Source: Desulfobacterales bacterium
GTDB lineage: Bacteria; Desulfobacterota; Desulfobacteria; Desulfobacterales; JAHDSC01
NCBI GenBank assembly: GCA_018432925.1
Contig: JAHDSC010000032.1
Coordinates: forward strand, 1-64,000
Direction of reading: 5' to 3'
DNA: 64,000 bases
The notes under the pieces are model-generated. The model was given only the letters and a program-made list of their open reading frames with translations, searched no databases and was not told the origin of the DNA. Shown piece after piece: positions 1 to 9,617 of the stretch. The position numbers were made by a program, and so were the translations under genes. Positions within the stretch are counted from its first letter, which is position 1. Each line of letters begins with the position of its first letter.

Positions 1-1
1 C

Positions 2-1435
2 AACACGATTCTGGTGGACAGCCGGCAGCTGGAATCGGGCGAGTCTATGAGCACCGAATTTAAAAAGATCGCCGCCCGCGAAATTGAAGAATTTAAGGAC
101 GAATACCGGCTGCGTTTTCCCGGTCGCGATGCGGAAGGTCTCACGGACGAAGACCTGCTCCGGGAAGTAATGAACACGGTCGGCAAAGCCGGAAAATTGG
201 GCGAACACGTCAAATGCGTGGTCAGCGTTTCCATGCTCACGGAAGGCTGGGATGCCAACACCGTCACCCATGTCCTGGGTGTGCGCGCCTTCGGCACCCA
301 GCTTCTTTGCGAGCAGGTTGTGGGCCGGGCGCTGCGGCGCATGTCCTACCCGCCGGACCTGGATCTCTATCCGCCCGAGTATGCCGAGGTTTACGGCGTG
401 CCGTTTTCCTTCATTCCATGTAGTGGTTCCACCACAAATCCAGAACCCGGCCCCACGCCGACTCGCGTGCGCGCGTTGGAAAACCGGCTCGCTTGCCAAA
501 TCACCTTCCCTCGCCTGCAAGGATATCGCTACGATGTGCCCGGCGAAAAGCTTATCGCAACCTTTACCGAAGATTCCCGGCTCTCGCTATCAACTGTCGA
601 CATCCCGACCGAAACCGAAATGTCCCCGATTGTCGGCGCCACCGAAAAACACAGCATGGAGGATCTGAAACGTCGGCGGCCCAACGAAATTGCCTTCCTG
701 CTCGCAAAACTTGTTCTTGAGCAATACTTTCGCGATGACGACGGCAACGATAAACCGTGGCTTTTTCCGCAACTGCTCGCAGTTGCCAAACGCTGGCTGG
801 CGGAATGCGTAACGTTGAAGGATCATACGTTTCCCCAACTGCTCCTGCTGATCGAATTCGCTTACAAAGCCGCCGATCGGATTTACAAAGCCATTGTACA
901 GTCAAGCGACGCTACCCCTGCCATAAAACCGATCCTTCGACCCTACGACACGCTCGGCTCGACCCGATATGTCGATTTCGATACGATCCGACCGGTCTTT
1001 GCAACGCGGGATGATAAATGCCATGTGTCACATGTTGTAGCCGATACCGGCTCCTGGGAACAGAAGATGGCGCAGACCCTGGAGGACATGGACGAGGTCC
1101 GCCGGTATGTCAAAAACTACCACCTCGGTTTTACCATTCCCTATATATTTAACGGTGAAGAAAAGAATTACAACCCGGACTTTATCGCCTGCATGGAAGA
1201 TGGGAAAGGAGACAACGATCTTTTGAATCTCATCATCGAGGTCACCGGAGAAAAGAAGAAAGACAAGGAAACCAAGGTTACCACGATCCGCACGCTTTGG
1301 GTCCCGGCCGTAAACAATCACGGCGGCTTCGGCCGTTGGGATTTTATCGAGATTTTTGACCCCTGGGATGCTCAGAATCTTATTCGCAGCCACCTGCAAA
1401 AACAGGCTGCTGAAAAAACGGAGAATCCGCACTGA
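2..1435 (+). CDS. Type III-like restriction enzyme, helicase/nuclease subunit (5'-truncated by window edge)
   Basis: C-terminal part of a superfamily 2 helicase restriction subunit; the frame is open to the left edge, so the N-terminal Walker A and DEAH region lies outside. Helicase motif V-like sequence (SMLTEGWD, about residues 73-80 from the first internal start) is followed by motif VI (QVVGRALRR, about 101-109). The C-terminus ends in a PD-(D/E)xK-like segment with NPDFIA and then IIEVTG, typical in position for the nuclease of type III Res proteins, although the usual ExK lysine is threonine here. The TGA stop overlaps the ATG of the methyltransferase by one base (TGATG), so the two are translationally coupled as an R-M pair. 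Family call is from motifs and context; specificity is unknown. Confidence 0.85.
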   Translation, partial: NTILVDSRQLESGESMSTEFKKIAAREIEEFKDEYRLRFPGRDAEGLTDEDLLREVMNTVGKAGKLGEHVKCVVSVSMLTEGWDANTVTHVLGVRAFGTQLLCEQVVGRALRRMSYPPDLDLYPPEYAEVYGVPFSFIPCSGSTTNPEPGPTPTRVRALENRLACQITFPRLQGYRYDVPGEKLIATFTEDSRLSLSTVDIPTETEMSPIVGATEKHSMEDLKRRRPNEIAFLLAKLVLEQYFRDDDGNDKPWLFPQLLAVAKRWLAECVTLKDHTFPQLLLLIEFAYKAADRIYKAIVQSSDATPAIKPILRPYDTLGSTRYVDFDTIRPVFATRDDKCHVSHVVADTGSWEQKMAQTLEDMDEVRRYVKNYHLGFTIPYIFNGEEKNYNPDFIACMEDGKGDNDLLNLIIEVTGEKKKDKETKVTTIRTLWVPAVNNHGGFGRWDFIEIFDPWDAQNLIRSHLQKQAAEKTENPH

Positions 1436-4053
1436 TGGCCTCTAAAAAGAATATTCCAACAAAAGTCGATTCCATCCGCCACAAGGATAAACGCAGGAAT
1501 ATCCCTACCGAGGAACTGCGCGACTTTGTGGCCGATGATGAAGCGACGCCCAAAACCATGCTGTACCCCCGCGATCCTTCCCTTGATCCGCAACTGGTCT
1601 GGCAGGGCAAAGACGATCAGGACCATACAGATCTTGCCGTGCCGGTGGTTCCCATATACATCCAGGAAAAGATTCACCCCCAGGCCATCATTGCCGCCCT
1701 GCCGCGCAAAGAGCAGCCCGGCAGCGGGCAGCTTGATCTTTTTGCCGATTTTAACGGCGGCCCCGAAGGATTTGAGCAGAAAATTGACTTTTATCGCCAC
1801 GACCAGAACTGGTCGAATCGCATGATCCTGGGAGACTCACTTCTGGTGATGACGAGTCTTGCCGAAAAAGAGGGCTTAAAGGGGAAGGTGCAGACCATCT
1901 ACTTTGATCCGCCCTACGGCATCAAGTTCGGCTCCAACTGGCAGGTTTCCACCCGCAAGCGCGACGTCAAGGACGGCAAGGCCGAAGACGCCACTCGCCA
2001 GCCCGAGCAGGTGCGCGCCTTCCGCGACACCTGGAAGCTGGGGATTCATTCCTATCTGGCCTATCTGCGCGACCGGCTAGTGGTGGCCCGGGAACTTCTT
2101 ACCGAGACCGGTAGCGTATTTATGCAAATAAATTCTGAAAACGTTCACCTGGTTCGTTGCATATTGGATGAAGTGTTTGGAAGCGAGAATTTTGTTGCAG
2201 ATATTAACTTTCGTAAAAAAAGTATCCCACTTGGCGCAAGACACCTCGAAACAATGCACGACCATATTATCTTCTATGCTAAAGATATAAATTGTCTCAA
2301 GTTTCGCCACCTTTATGAGGAAAATGATGTATCTCAAGTGGCTTCACATGGTCCTTACGCAATGTATCCCGATGGAAGAAATGAAAAAATATTGGTAGAA
2401 GATTTTAAGAGCCCCTCTCATCCTGTTGGTACCCGGTACTACCGTCTCTTCACACTTATAGCTCCATCCTACTCGTCTAAGACAGATTTTCCTTTTGTGT
2501 TTCAGGGTAAGACGTATTTACCCCCTAGCAATGGAGCATGGGTTGTTGATAAAAACAAACTTCAAATTCTTGCAAATTTGGGACGCCTTCAAGAGGAAGG
2601 GAAAAGTCTGAGCTATCGACTATTCTATGATGATTTCCCATATAAGAAACGCACAAGCACCTGGAATGATGCACCGACTTCCTATCAAAAAACATACGTT
2701 GTTCAGACTGTATCTGATGTTGTAAGCCGCTGTCTCATTATGGCCACCGATCCCGGCGACTTGGTGCTTGACCCAACCTGCGGCAGCGGTACAACCGCCT
2801 ATGTCGCCGAGCAGTGGGGCCGGCGCTGGATCACCTGCGACACCAGCCGGGTGGCGCTGGCTCTCGCCCGCACCCGTTTAATGGCAGCTAAATACCCCTA
2901 TTACCTCCTGGCCGATTCACCCGAAGGCATCAAAAAAGAAGCCGAGCTGACCGGAAAGTTCCCGCCGCCGCACCCGACCGAAGGCGATATCCGCAAAGGT
3001 TTTGTCTATAAGCGCGTGCCGCATGTCACCCTCAAATCGATTGCCAACAACCCCGACATCAAGGAAGGGATGACCCGCAAGCAGATCGACGAGGCCATCG
3101 CCCGCCATGCCGACACCGAAATGCTTTTCGACAAGCCGTATGAGGACAATAAGACCCTCCGTGTAACCGGCCCTTTTACAGTTGAAAGCCTTTCACCGCA
3201 CCGGGTATTGGCAACCGACGCTGAAAAGAAGGAACGGCAGGAAACGGCTGATTTTGCCGAGATGATTCTTGAAAATTTGCGTAAGGCAGGCGTTCAGAAC
3301 ACTAAGAAGGGTGAACGGCTGAAATTTGACACCCTTGAGCCTTTCGCCGGAAGTTGGTTACACGCCACCGGAACGTATACTGAGAAAATTTCTTCCTCTG
3401 CAAAAGGAAAAAAGCCGGAGGTAAAAGTGCGGCGAGTTGCAATCTCCATCGGTCCGGAGCAGGGCACCCTAGGCCCGCAGCAGGTCAAGGAAGCTGCCAA
3501 GGAAGCCGTTCAGGGAATCGGTTACGATTTGCTCATCGTTTGCGGATTTGCCTTCGACCCGCATGTTTCCGAAGAGGTCAAGCGATACGGCAAGCTGGCC
3601 GTATTGCCGGCTCGAATAAATCCCGATTTGGCAATGGGCGACGAACTCTTGAAAAAGACTGGAACGGGAAATCTCTTCATGGTATTCGGGGAGCCCGATG
3701 TGGACATCAAAAAGAATAAGGACGATATGCTGATAGTGAAGATCAAAGGCGTGGATGTGTACGATCCTACCACCGGCCAGATTCGCAGTTCATCCACCGA
3801 CGATATCGCCTGCTGGTTCATCGACACCGACTACAACGGTGAAAGCTTTTTCGTCCGACATGCTTACTTTACCGGCGCCGGTGAACCTTACGACAAACTA
3901 AAACGCGCACTTCGCACTGAAATCGATGAAGCCGCATGGTCGAACCTTTACAGCACCGTAAGCCGTCCTTTTGAAAGCCCAAAGACCGGAAAAATCGCCG
4001 TCAAGGTCATTAATCACTATGGCGACGAGGTGCTCAAGGTGTTTGACCTGTAA
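1435..4053 (+). CDS. Site-specific DNA methyltransferase (type III Mod-like)
   Basis: An 872-residue SAM-dependent DNA methyltransferase, partner of the preceding restriction subunit. Catalytic motif IV DPPY lies at residues 158-161, and the SAM-binding motif (LDPTCGSGT) follows at about 443-452. This order, catalytic motif first, is the beta class used by type III Mod proteins; DPPY favours N6-adenine methylation. The region between them (about residues 225-435) should hold target recognition. Its DNA (about 2110-2740) is visibly more AT-rich than the flanks. The roughly 400-residue C-terminal extension is not assigned to a domain. Start ATG overlaps the upstream stop. Confidence 0.88.
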   Translation: MASKKNIPTKVDSIRHKDKRRNIPTEELRDFVADDEATPKTMLYPRDPSLDPQLVWQGKDDQDHTDLAVPVVPIYIQEKIHPQAIIAALPRKEQPGSGQLDLFADFNGGPEGFEQKIDFYRHDQNWSNRMILGDSLLVMTSLAEKEGLKGKVQTIYFDPPYGIKFGSNWQVSTRKRDVKDGKAEDATRQPEQVRAFRDTWKLGIHSYLAYLRDRLVVARELLTETGSVFMQINSENVHLVRCILDEVFGSENFVADINFRKKSIPLGARHLETMHDHIIFYAKDINCLKFRHLYEENDVSQVASHGPYAMYPDGRNEKILVEDFKSPSHPVGTRYYRLFTLIAPSYSSKTDFPFVFQGKTYLPPSNGAWVVDKNKLQILANLGRLQEEGKSLSYRLFYDDFPYKKRTSTWNDAPTSYQKTYVVQTVSDVVSRCLIMATDPGDLVLDPTCGSGTTAYVAEQWGRRWITCDTSRVALALARTRLMAAKYPYYLLADSPEGIKKEAELTGKFPPPHPTEGDIRKGFVYKRVPHVTLKSIANNPDIKEGMTRKQIDEAIARHADTEMLFDKPYEDNKTLRVTGPFTVESLSPHRVLATDAEKKERQETADFAEMILENLRKAGVQNTKKGERLKFDTLEPFAGSWLHATGTYTEKISSSAKGKKPEVKVRRVAISIGPEQGTLGPQQVKEAAKEAVQGIGYDLLIVCGFAFDPHVSEEVKRYGKLAVLPARINPDLAMGDELLKKTGTGNLFMVFGEPDVDIKKNKDDMLIVKIKGVDVYDPTTGQIRSSSTDDIACWFIDTDYNGESFFVRHAYFTGAGEPYDKLKRALRTEIDEAAWSNLYSTVSRPFESPKTGKIAVKVINHYGDEVLKVFDL

Positions 4054-4157
4054 TTTCGATCAATTTATTGGATCGTTGTCAAAGTGCTTAAGCCGACGGC
4101 ATGTTGGTAATTTTTATTCAGCTTTGAATAGGCAGATAAATCCGTAAGGGGGAAAAC

Positions 4158-5813
4158 ATGAAGTTGCCTGAGCCGCTATCGCGTACCTTTTCATCACTGA
4201 TGAGCGATATTGAAAATGGAAATATCAAGATCCCTCAGTTTCAGCGTGATTTTGTTTGGAGTAAAGACAAATCCGCCAAACTGCTCGATAGCATCATTAA
4301 AGGATATCCGATCGGCACATTTATTTTTTGGAAAACCAAGGAAGAACTACGTGCCCTGAGAAATCTCGGTGGTTTGGATTTACCCAAAACACCAAAAGGA
4401 GATTTTATCAATTACGTTCTTGACGGGCAACAACGTCTCACGACTCTTTTTGCCAGTCTGAAAGGTCTTAAGATCCAACAAGAAAATCGGGAAGAAGACT
4501 ACTCTGACTTCCATATCGATTTGGATGTTGATGAAAGCGAAACGATTGTTTTAACTTCGAAACCAGAAACTAACCACCACTGTACCATCAAACTTCATGA
4601 TCTTCTCTACGGAAAAATTAAAGTTCTTTCGGCATATCCAGAAAAATTACAGGACAAGATTCAAGAATACAAGGATCGCATCAATGCATATCAATTCTCA
4701 GCGATTCTTATCAAAGAGGCGCCCATTGATGTTGCTACAGAGATTTTTACCCGTTTAAATGTCGGTGGCAAGCCGCTATCGGTATTTGAAATTATGGTAG
4801 CAAAAACATTCGACTCGAAACGCAACTTTGATCTTGCGGAAAAATTCGACCAACTCTCAACTGAATTGGAATCTGTCGATTATGGAACTCTGCCTGCTTC
4901 TGTTGTTCTTCAAACTGTATCGATACTACTGGTCAAGGAGTGTCGAAAAAAAGACATTCTGAAACTGCCTCGCAAAAAGGTAATTGATATTTGGCCGGCC
5001 GCTGAGGATGCTGTTAAAAATACAGTGGAATACTTTAGAAACGTATACAGGATTCCCGTATCACAACTCCTGCCATACCCGAATCTTGTTGTTCCTTTTG
5101 CATATTATTTTTATAAAAAGCAACATAAGCCGACTGGAAAAACCAAGGAATATCTTGAAGATTTTTTTTGGCGTGCAGCATTAGGCGGCCGCTATTCCCA
5201 AAGTGTTGAAAGTCGTTTGGCTCAAGATGTACGAAAAATTGACGCGATTATTGAGGAAAGAATTCCGAAATATGAATGGGCAATCGATATTTCTTCAGAA
5301 TTTGTTGAGACAAACGGATGGTTCAGTGTAGGACGTGCTTATATTAAAGCGTTACTGTGTATTCTTGCATATAAAGAACCTAAATCTTTTTCGGACAATT
5401 CCATAGTTCGAATCAGTAATGATTGGCTTAAGCAGGCAAACAGTAAAAATTACCATCATTTTTTTCCAAAAGCATACCTCAAAAAACAGGGTCAAGAAGA
5501 GGAAAAAATCAATCACATAGCCAACATAACCATCGTGGACGAATTCTTGAATAAAAGAGAGATCCGAGCGCAGGCTCCCTCCAACTATATGAAACGTTTT
5601 AAAAAACAGAATAAAGATTTAGACAAGTGCGTGCAAACCCACTTGATCAAACTTGATACGTTTGGCGTGTTTGAAAATGACTATGATAAATTCTTTAGAA
5701 AACGGTGTTTATCGTTTAGTCAGGAGCTTAAAAAGCGAATCCTTGAGCAGGGAATAGACAGGATAAAGGCCCCTGTAGAAGCCAAAGATACTATGAAGGT
5801 TGAAATAGAATAA
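4158..5813 (+). CDS. DUF262/GmrSD-like restriction protein
   Basis: A 551-residue protein. The N-terminal DUF262 (ParB-like nuclease fold) shows IPQFQRDFVW (residues about 23-32) and the DGQQR nucleotide-handling motif (about 94-98). The C-terminus has an HNH-like element, HHFFPKAYL near residue 432, followed by an asparagine-bearing helix (IANITI), as in the GmrD half of fused GmrSD enzymes. Those are type IV nucleases acting on modified phage DNA; this role is inferred. Start ATG follows a strong AAGGGGG site. The gene is clearly more AT-rich than the rest of the window and lies next to an R-M pair, consistent with recent transfer into a defence patch. No obvious sigma70 promoter was found in the 104 bases upstream. 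Confidence 0.82.
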   Translation: MKLPEPLSRTFSSLMSDIENGNIKIPQFQRDFVWSKDKSAKLLDSIIKGYPIGTFIFWKTKEELRALRNLGGLDLPKTPKGDFINYVLDGQQRLTTLFASLKGLKIQQENREEDYSDFHIDLDVDESETIVLTSKPETNHHCTIKLHDLLYGKIKVLSAYPEKLQDKIQEYKDRINAYQFSAILIKEAPIDVATEIFTRLNVGGKPLSVFEIMVAKTFDSKRNFDLAEKFDQLSTELESVDYGTLPASVVLQTVSILLVKECRKKDILKLPRKKVIDIWPAAEDAVKNTVEYFRNVYRIPVSQLLPYPNLVVPFAYYFYKKQHKPTGKTKEYLEDFFWRAALGGRYSQSVESRLAQDVRKIDAIIEERIPKYEWAIDISSEFVETNGWFSVGRAYIKALLCILAYKEPKSFSDNSIVRISNDWLKQANSKNYHHFFPKAYLKKQGQEEEKINHIANITIVDEFLNKREIRAQAPSNYMKRFKKQNKDLDKCVQTHLIKLDTFGVFENDYDKFFRKRCLSFSQELKKRILEQGIDRIKAPVEAKDTMKVEIE

Positions 5814-5901
5814 GACTCCCAAATAGATCGTTAGAGAGATCGGCACAATAATCCAGACAACAGGATAATATGATTCAGTTTAAACGAACGCCCCCCTCGA
5901 G

Positions 5902-8283
5902 CTATCCGTCCAATTCATTCCGGATGGCCATGCCAAGCGATTCCAGCATGAAAGGTTTCCTTATATACGCTCCGGCACCGAGACGTTGAGCCTCCGTGAC
6001 ACGTTCCGTCTCGGCAAACCCGCTGACGATCAGGGACTTCTGATCGGGATGAATTTCAAGAATTCTCTTGTACGTTTCAAGCCCGTCCATGCCGGTGCCC
6101 ATGATCATGTCCAGCAGAAGGAGATCCACGGAACGTTCCTTCAGGTATTCGACCGCTTCTTCACCGCTTGAGGCCGATATCACCTTATAACCGAGTTTGC
6201 TCAGCATGTTGCATGCGACCTCTCTTTGCACATCCACATCATCAACGATCAGAATGCTTTCCGTTCCGGTCAGATCTTCAATTTTTACAGGGGTGTCGCC
6301 TTTATTCATCTCCTTTTCGGTTACGGGGAAATATAACGTCACGGTTGTCCCTTTTCCCTCGGTGCTCCGGATGTCGATATATCCGTTATGATCCTTCACG
6401 GTTCCCCATACGACGGTCATGCCGAGTCCCGTTCCGCTCCGCCCCATTTCCTTTTTCGTATAGAAAGGCTCAAAAATTTTTTCCGTGTCTTCTTCCGACA
6501 TCCCGATCCCCTCATCCGAAATGGTTAGGGTCGCATACTTCCCTTTTTTCACATGGTCATAACCTCTCACCGGTTTGTCAACGTACCGGTTCCCACTGGA
6601 TATGATGACTTTCCCTCCGCCCGGCATTGCCTCCGCCGCATTCGAAAGTAAATTCATGATTGTTTTAGACAGGTGAACCGGTGAACCGACGATATTTAAA
6701 AGGTCTTCGGCAAGGTGGGTTTCAAACCGTACATTGGAATGAGTGGATTGGATCTTTTCATGTTCCGCTGTTTTCATATAATCGGATATGATGTCGTTCA
6801 GGTTTACGATTTCCGCAACGGAGACTCCTCTTCTGGCCAGTGTCAGCAAATCCTGGACAATGGCGGCAGCTTTCTCTCCTGACTTCTTTATGGTCAAGAC
6901 CTGTTTTCGGAAAGGGCTGTCTTCAGGAATCTGCCGTAACAACAAATCCGGGTAACCGACGATACCGGCCAGTACATTGTTCAAGTCATGCGCTACGCCT
7001 CCGGCAAGCGTACCGATGGCTTCCATCTTTTTGGCCCGCTGGAACCTGGCTTCCAGTTCCGCCCTTTCCCGCTCGGCCTGCTTTCTTTCGGCAAGTTCCT
7101 GTCGCAGCTGTATGTTTGCAACGTCCAGTTCCCTAGTACGTTTCGCCACCCTTACTTCAAGTTCTTCCTTTACCTGTCGAAGCTTTTTTTCCGCATGTTT
7201 ACGGTCTGTGATCTCTTTCTCGAGCTGAAGGTTCTTTGCCCGGACCGCTTGCTCCGCCCGATCCGCCTCTTCGATGTGCGCCCGCAGAACCTTGTTTCGA
7301 GTGTCCAGTTGCCACAATCTCCCGATTGCTCCCAGAATCAACATCAACAGGCTCCCCGTGGCCAGGGGGAGTTTCCATGGAGATACGTTGTGGGACACCT
7401 CGGAAGACGGAACAAGAACCCCCAGTGAAAAAGGCGTTTCCTTTATCGGAACCTTTATGGCGATTATGTCCGATGTTGTCTCCCTGCCCTGCACCTCGAA
7501 GCGGTATGGTTTTAAACTCTCTGCTTTTCCGAAGTCGAATTCCGTGGGATAGGGCACCATCCGGTTTGCCGTTGTCGCGGAGTAGAATTTGCCTTTCCGG
7601 TAAACGACACCATATACGCGGTTTGATGATTCAGCTTCTGATTGAATGAGGTGATTGTAGACGGGCGTTGGAGACACACATGCCAATATCTGTCCCATAT
7701 ACCGATTTTTAAAAAAGCAGGAGATGGAAACCGCGACTTCCAGCAAATTTCCGTTGTATTGGGAAATAATAAACGGTTCGGAACGGTCCGGGGTAAGATA
7801 TTTTTTCCAGTCCCCTTCGATATCCCCCTTTAAGTTTTTCGACACTCCTCGATCAACCAGTAATCGACCGTTGTTCCGAATGAAAAGAATGCGTGTATAT
7901 ACCTTTTCGTCATCGAATTTCTTTTCATTCAACAGCCTGTCAAATCGTTTGGACATGACAACCAGGCTGGCTTGCAGTCCGTAGTACATCGACATTCCCA
8001 AAGCCTCGTTTTCGAAGAACATGGAAATCTCGCGACTCTCCGCAATTTCCTTCAGATCGTCCTTTCTCTCGGAGAAAAAGTAGCTTGTTGATATTGCCAG
8101 CCTCTCGGCATCCCAGATCAGTTGCCGCAAGGCGGACGCATTCAGCTTCGTCAACGAGATATAATTCGCCCGAAGCAAAAAAACGATCAAACCGGTCAGC
8201 AATAAACCTAAAACAATACCGGCGAGCGTGGTTCGATTCTTCAGTAGGATTCGGTGAGGTCGCATGTCGGTAACCACGGCCAA
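5902..8283 (-). CDS. Hybrid sensor histidine kinase with periplasmic sensor and C-terminal receiver
   Basis: A 793-residue membrane kinase. Transmembrane segments lie at about 19-38 and 305-323, enclosing a periplasmic domain of about 265 residues that looks Cache-like. A coiled coil (about 330-415) leads to the HisKA domain, with phospho-accepting His432 (VAHDLNN), then the HATPase N box (NLLSNAAEAM), DEGIGM and GTGLGM. The C-terminal receiver has the acidic pair (VDD, about 681-682), phospho-acceptor Asp725 and the KPF lysine near 778. It lies 45 bases downstream of a solute-binding protein gene and is probably cotranscribed. The listed start is TTG; an in-frame ATG at 8265 (MRPHR) is an alternative. 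The ligand and output partner are unknown. Confidence 0.9.
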   Translation of the reverse strand: MAVVTDMRPHRILLKNRTTLAGIVLGLLLTGLIVFLLRANYISLTKLNASALRQLIWDAERLAISTSYFFSERKDDLKEIAESREISMFFENEALGMSMYYGLQASLVVMSKRFDRLLNEKKFDDEKVYTRILFIRNNGRLLVDRGVSKNLKGDIEGDWKKYLTPDRSEPFIISQYNGNLLEVAVSISCFFKNRYMGQILACVSPTPVYNHLIQSEAESSNRVYGVVYRKGKFYSATTANRMVPYPTEFDFGKAESLKPYRFEVQGRETTSDIIAIKVPIKETPFSLGVLVPSSEVSHNVSPWKLPLATGSLLMLILGAIGRLWQLDTRNKVLRAHIEEADRAEQAVRAKNLQLEKEITDRKHAEKKLRQVKEELEVRVAKRTRELDVANIQLRQELAERKQAERERAELEARFQRAKKMEAIGTLAGGVAHDLNNVLAGIVGYPDLLLRQIPEDSPFRKQVLTIKKSGEKAAAIVQDLLTLARRGVSVAEIVNLNDIISDYMKTAEHEKIQSTHSNVRFETHLAEDLLNIVGSPVHLSKTIMNLLSNAAEAMPGGGKVIISSGNRYVDKPVRGYDHVKKGKYATLTISDEGIGMSEEDTEKIFEPFYTKKEMGRSGTGLGMTVVWGTVKDHNGYIDIRSTEGKGTTVTLYFPVTEKEMNKGDTPVKIEDLTGTESILIVDDVDVQREVACNMLSKLGYKVISASSGEEAVEYLKERSVDLLLLDMIMGTGMDGLETYKRILEIHPDQKSLIVSGFAETERVTEAQRLGAGAYIRKPFMLESLGMAIRNELDG

Positions 8284-8328
8284 AAAAGGGGTTTTTCATC
8301 CCGAACGAAATGCAGGATAAGAAGCTGG

Positions 8329-9270
8329 TTAATCCGCAAAAATTCCGTTTATATAAATTCCCCCCCTGTTTTCGAAAAAATCGGGATAGTATCCAAAGAT
8401 TGCCGGGTAATATTTTCCGACAAGGTTCAGATACGCGTCATCCTGTTTGAATTTTTTAAAGAAACGATTAAATGCATCCAATAATTGGGGCGATGTCTTG
8501 GCAAAGGCGCACCCCATGTTCTGCATTCGACTGACCGGGCCGATCACCTTGATTCTGCCCGGCCATTTTTCGAGGGCGATCAGGATATCGGGCACATCCT
8601 GAATACAGGTTTCGCCATCTCCGTTCATAACAGCGGGAACCAGTTGATTCAGAGTTCCGGGAAAAGGAATCAACCGCGCGCCGATCTTATCAAGACCATA
8701 AAGCGAAGGCTCAAGGCATGTGCCGGCGACCCCCAGTATGCCATGGCCTTTCAAGAGAGCTTTCACTGCACGGATATCCCCGTCAATATCTCCGACCGAC
8801 CGGATCGGTTTTACAGGAAAATCGGCCCGGGCAACCACCCAGACCTGGGTAGGAAAAGTCGGAACGGAATATCTTACAACCTTCCGCCGCCAGGGAAGAA
8901 CGGTAAGCCCGTTGGCGATGATATCCCCTTTAATCGGTACCTTCCCGAGCACTTCCACATTCTCTCCGTTCGGCTTGACCATCTCCCCGGTCAAATCTCC
9001 GATTACATCTTCCCAGCAGGTTGGAACATATTCATATCCGACACCAAGATATTCGGCAAAGAGTTGAATCAGTTCCACGTCCATGCCGTCCCCGCTTCCC
9101 GTGACAAAGTTGGCATAAGGTACCCCGAGATGTCTCAGAACCCCTCTTTTTTTGATTTCGAGAAGATCGGCTCCAAATGCGGGTTTCATGAAAGCGGCAG
9201 ATAGAATTGCGAAAGCACAGATAACCGTTGCCGAATTAAATAAGGTTCTTTTTTTTCGATAGGTTCCCAT
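8329..9270 (-). CDS. Periplasmic solute-binding protein, amino-acid (SBP_bac_3) type
   Basis: A 313-residue exported protein: positively charged N-terminus (YRKKRT), hydrophobic stretch, and an AFG-A cleavage region near residue 33. The mature start (ADLLEIKKRGVLRHLGV) and the DGMDVELIQLFAEYLGV segment are hallmarks of family 3 solute-binding proteins and periplasmic sensor modules of similar fold. No ABC permease or ATPase lies nearby; the next gene is a hybrid histidine kinase, so a ligand-presenting role in signalling is more likely than import (inference). A good sigma70 promoter lies about 150 bases upstream. Confidence 0.85.
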   Translation of the reverse strand: MGTYRKKRTLFNSATVICAFAILSAAFMKPAFGADLLEIKKRGVLRHLGVPYANFVTGSGDGMDVELIQLFAEYLGVGYEYVPTCWEDVIGDLTGEMVKPNGENVEVLGKVPIKGDIIANGLTVLPWRRKVVRYSVPTFPTQVWVVARADFPVKPIRSVGDIDGDIRAVKALLKGHGILGVAGTCLEPSLYGLDKIGARLIPFPGTLNQLVPAVMNGDGETCIQDVPDILIALEKWPGRIKVIGPVSRMQNMGCAFAKTSPQLLDAFNRFFKKFKQDDAYLNLVGKYYPAIFGYYPDFFENRGGIYINGIFAD

Positions 9271-9617
9271 CTCCGATTCAATCCCATTTCGGGTCTCGGG
9301 TTTCCAAACAGGATTTCCGGTCGATCGATATTAGATCCCGGTTATCTATCCATTCCGTGATCGATCGGATTCATGTCTGACAGCGGTTCCGTGCATTCCG
9401 TGAACCCGACCCGTCCTGTAAGCTATCATTCATACGGCCTTCGGTTGTCAAGCACAAACTTGTCCAATAAAATGAAATTTGAATAAAAGGATATTCCAAA
9501 ATGGAAGCAGACTTTGCGGCATGAAAACGGTTCGTTTTTGGAGATCCACCCAGCCGCTCTCCCGGCCTGCGTCAGGGCGTTGTTGAATACTCTCACGACA
9601 TGGAAAGGAATTTCTTT
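9271..9617. other. Intergenic region between recD and the solute-binding protein gene
   Basis: Apart from the minus-strand promoter at 9423-9451 and the leader below it, I see no supported gene. The leader carries two copies of CATTCCGTGA (near 9350 and 9394 on the plus strand), of unknown meaning. No terminator with a clear T-run was seen after recD. Confidence 0.5.
9423..9451 (-). promoter_or_regulatory. Sigma70-type promoter for the solute-binding protein/kinase operon
   Basis: Read on the minus strand, TTGACA (9446-9451) is separated by exactly 17 bases from TGATAG (9423-9428). Predicted transcription starts near 9416 and gives a leader of about 145 bases before the ATG at 9270. Confidence 0.6.

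Noticed and set aside
8485-9204. 239-codon plus-strand ORF
   Set aside because: Antisense to the solute-binding protein gene, whose signal peptide and family motifs are clear.
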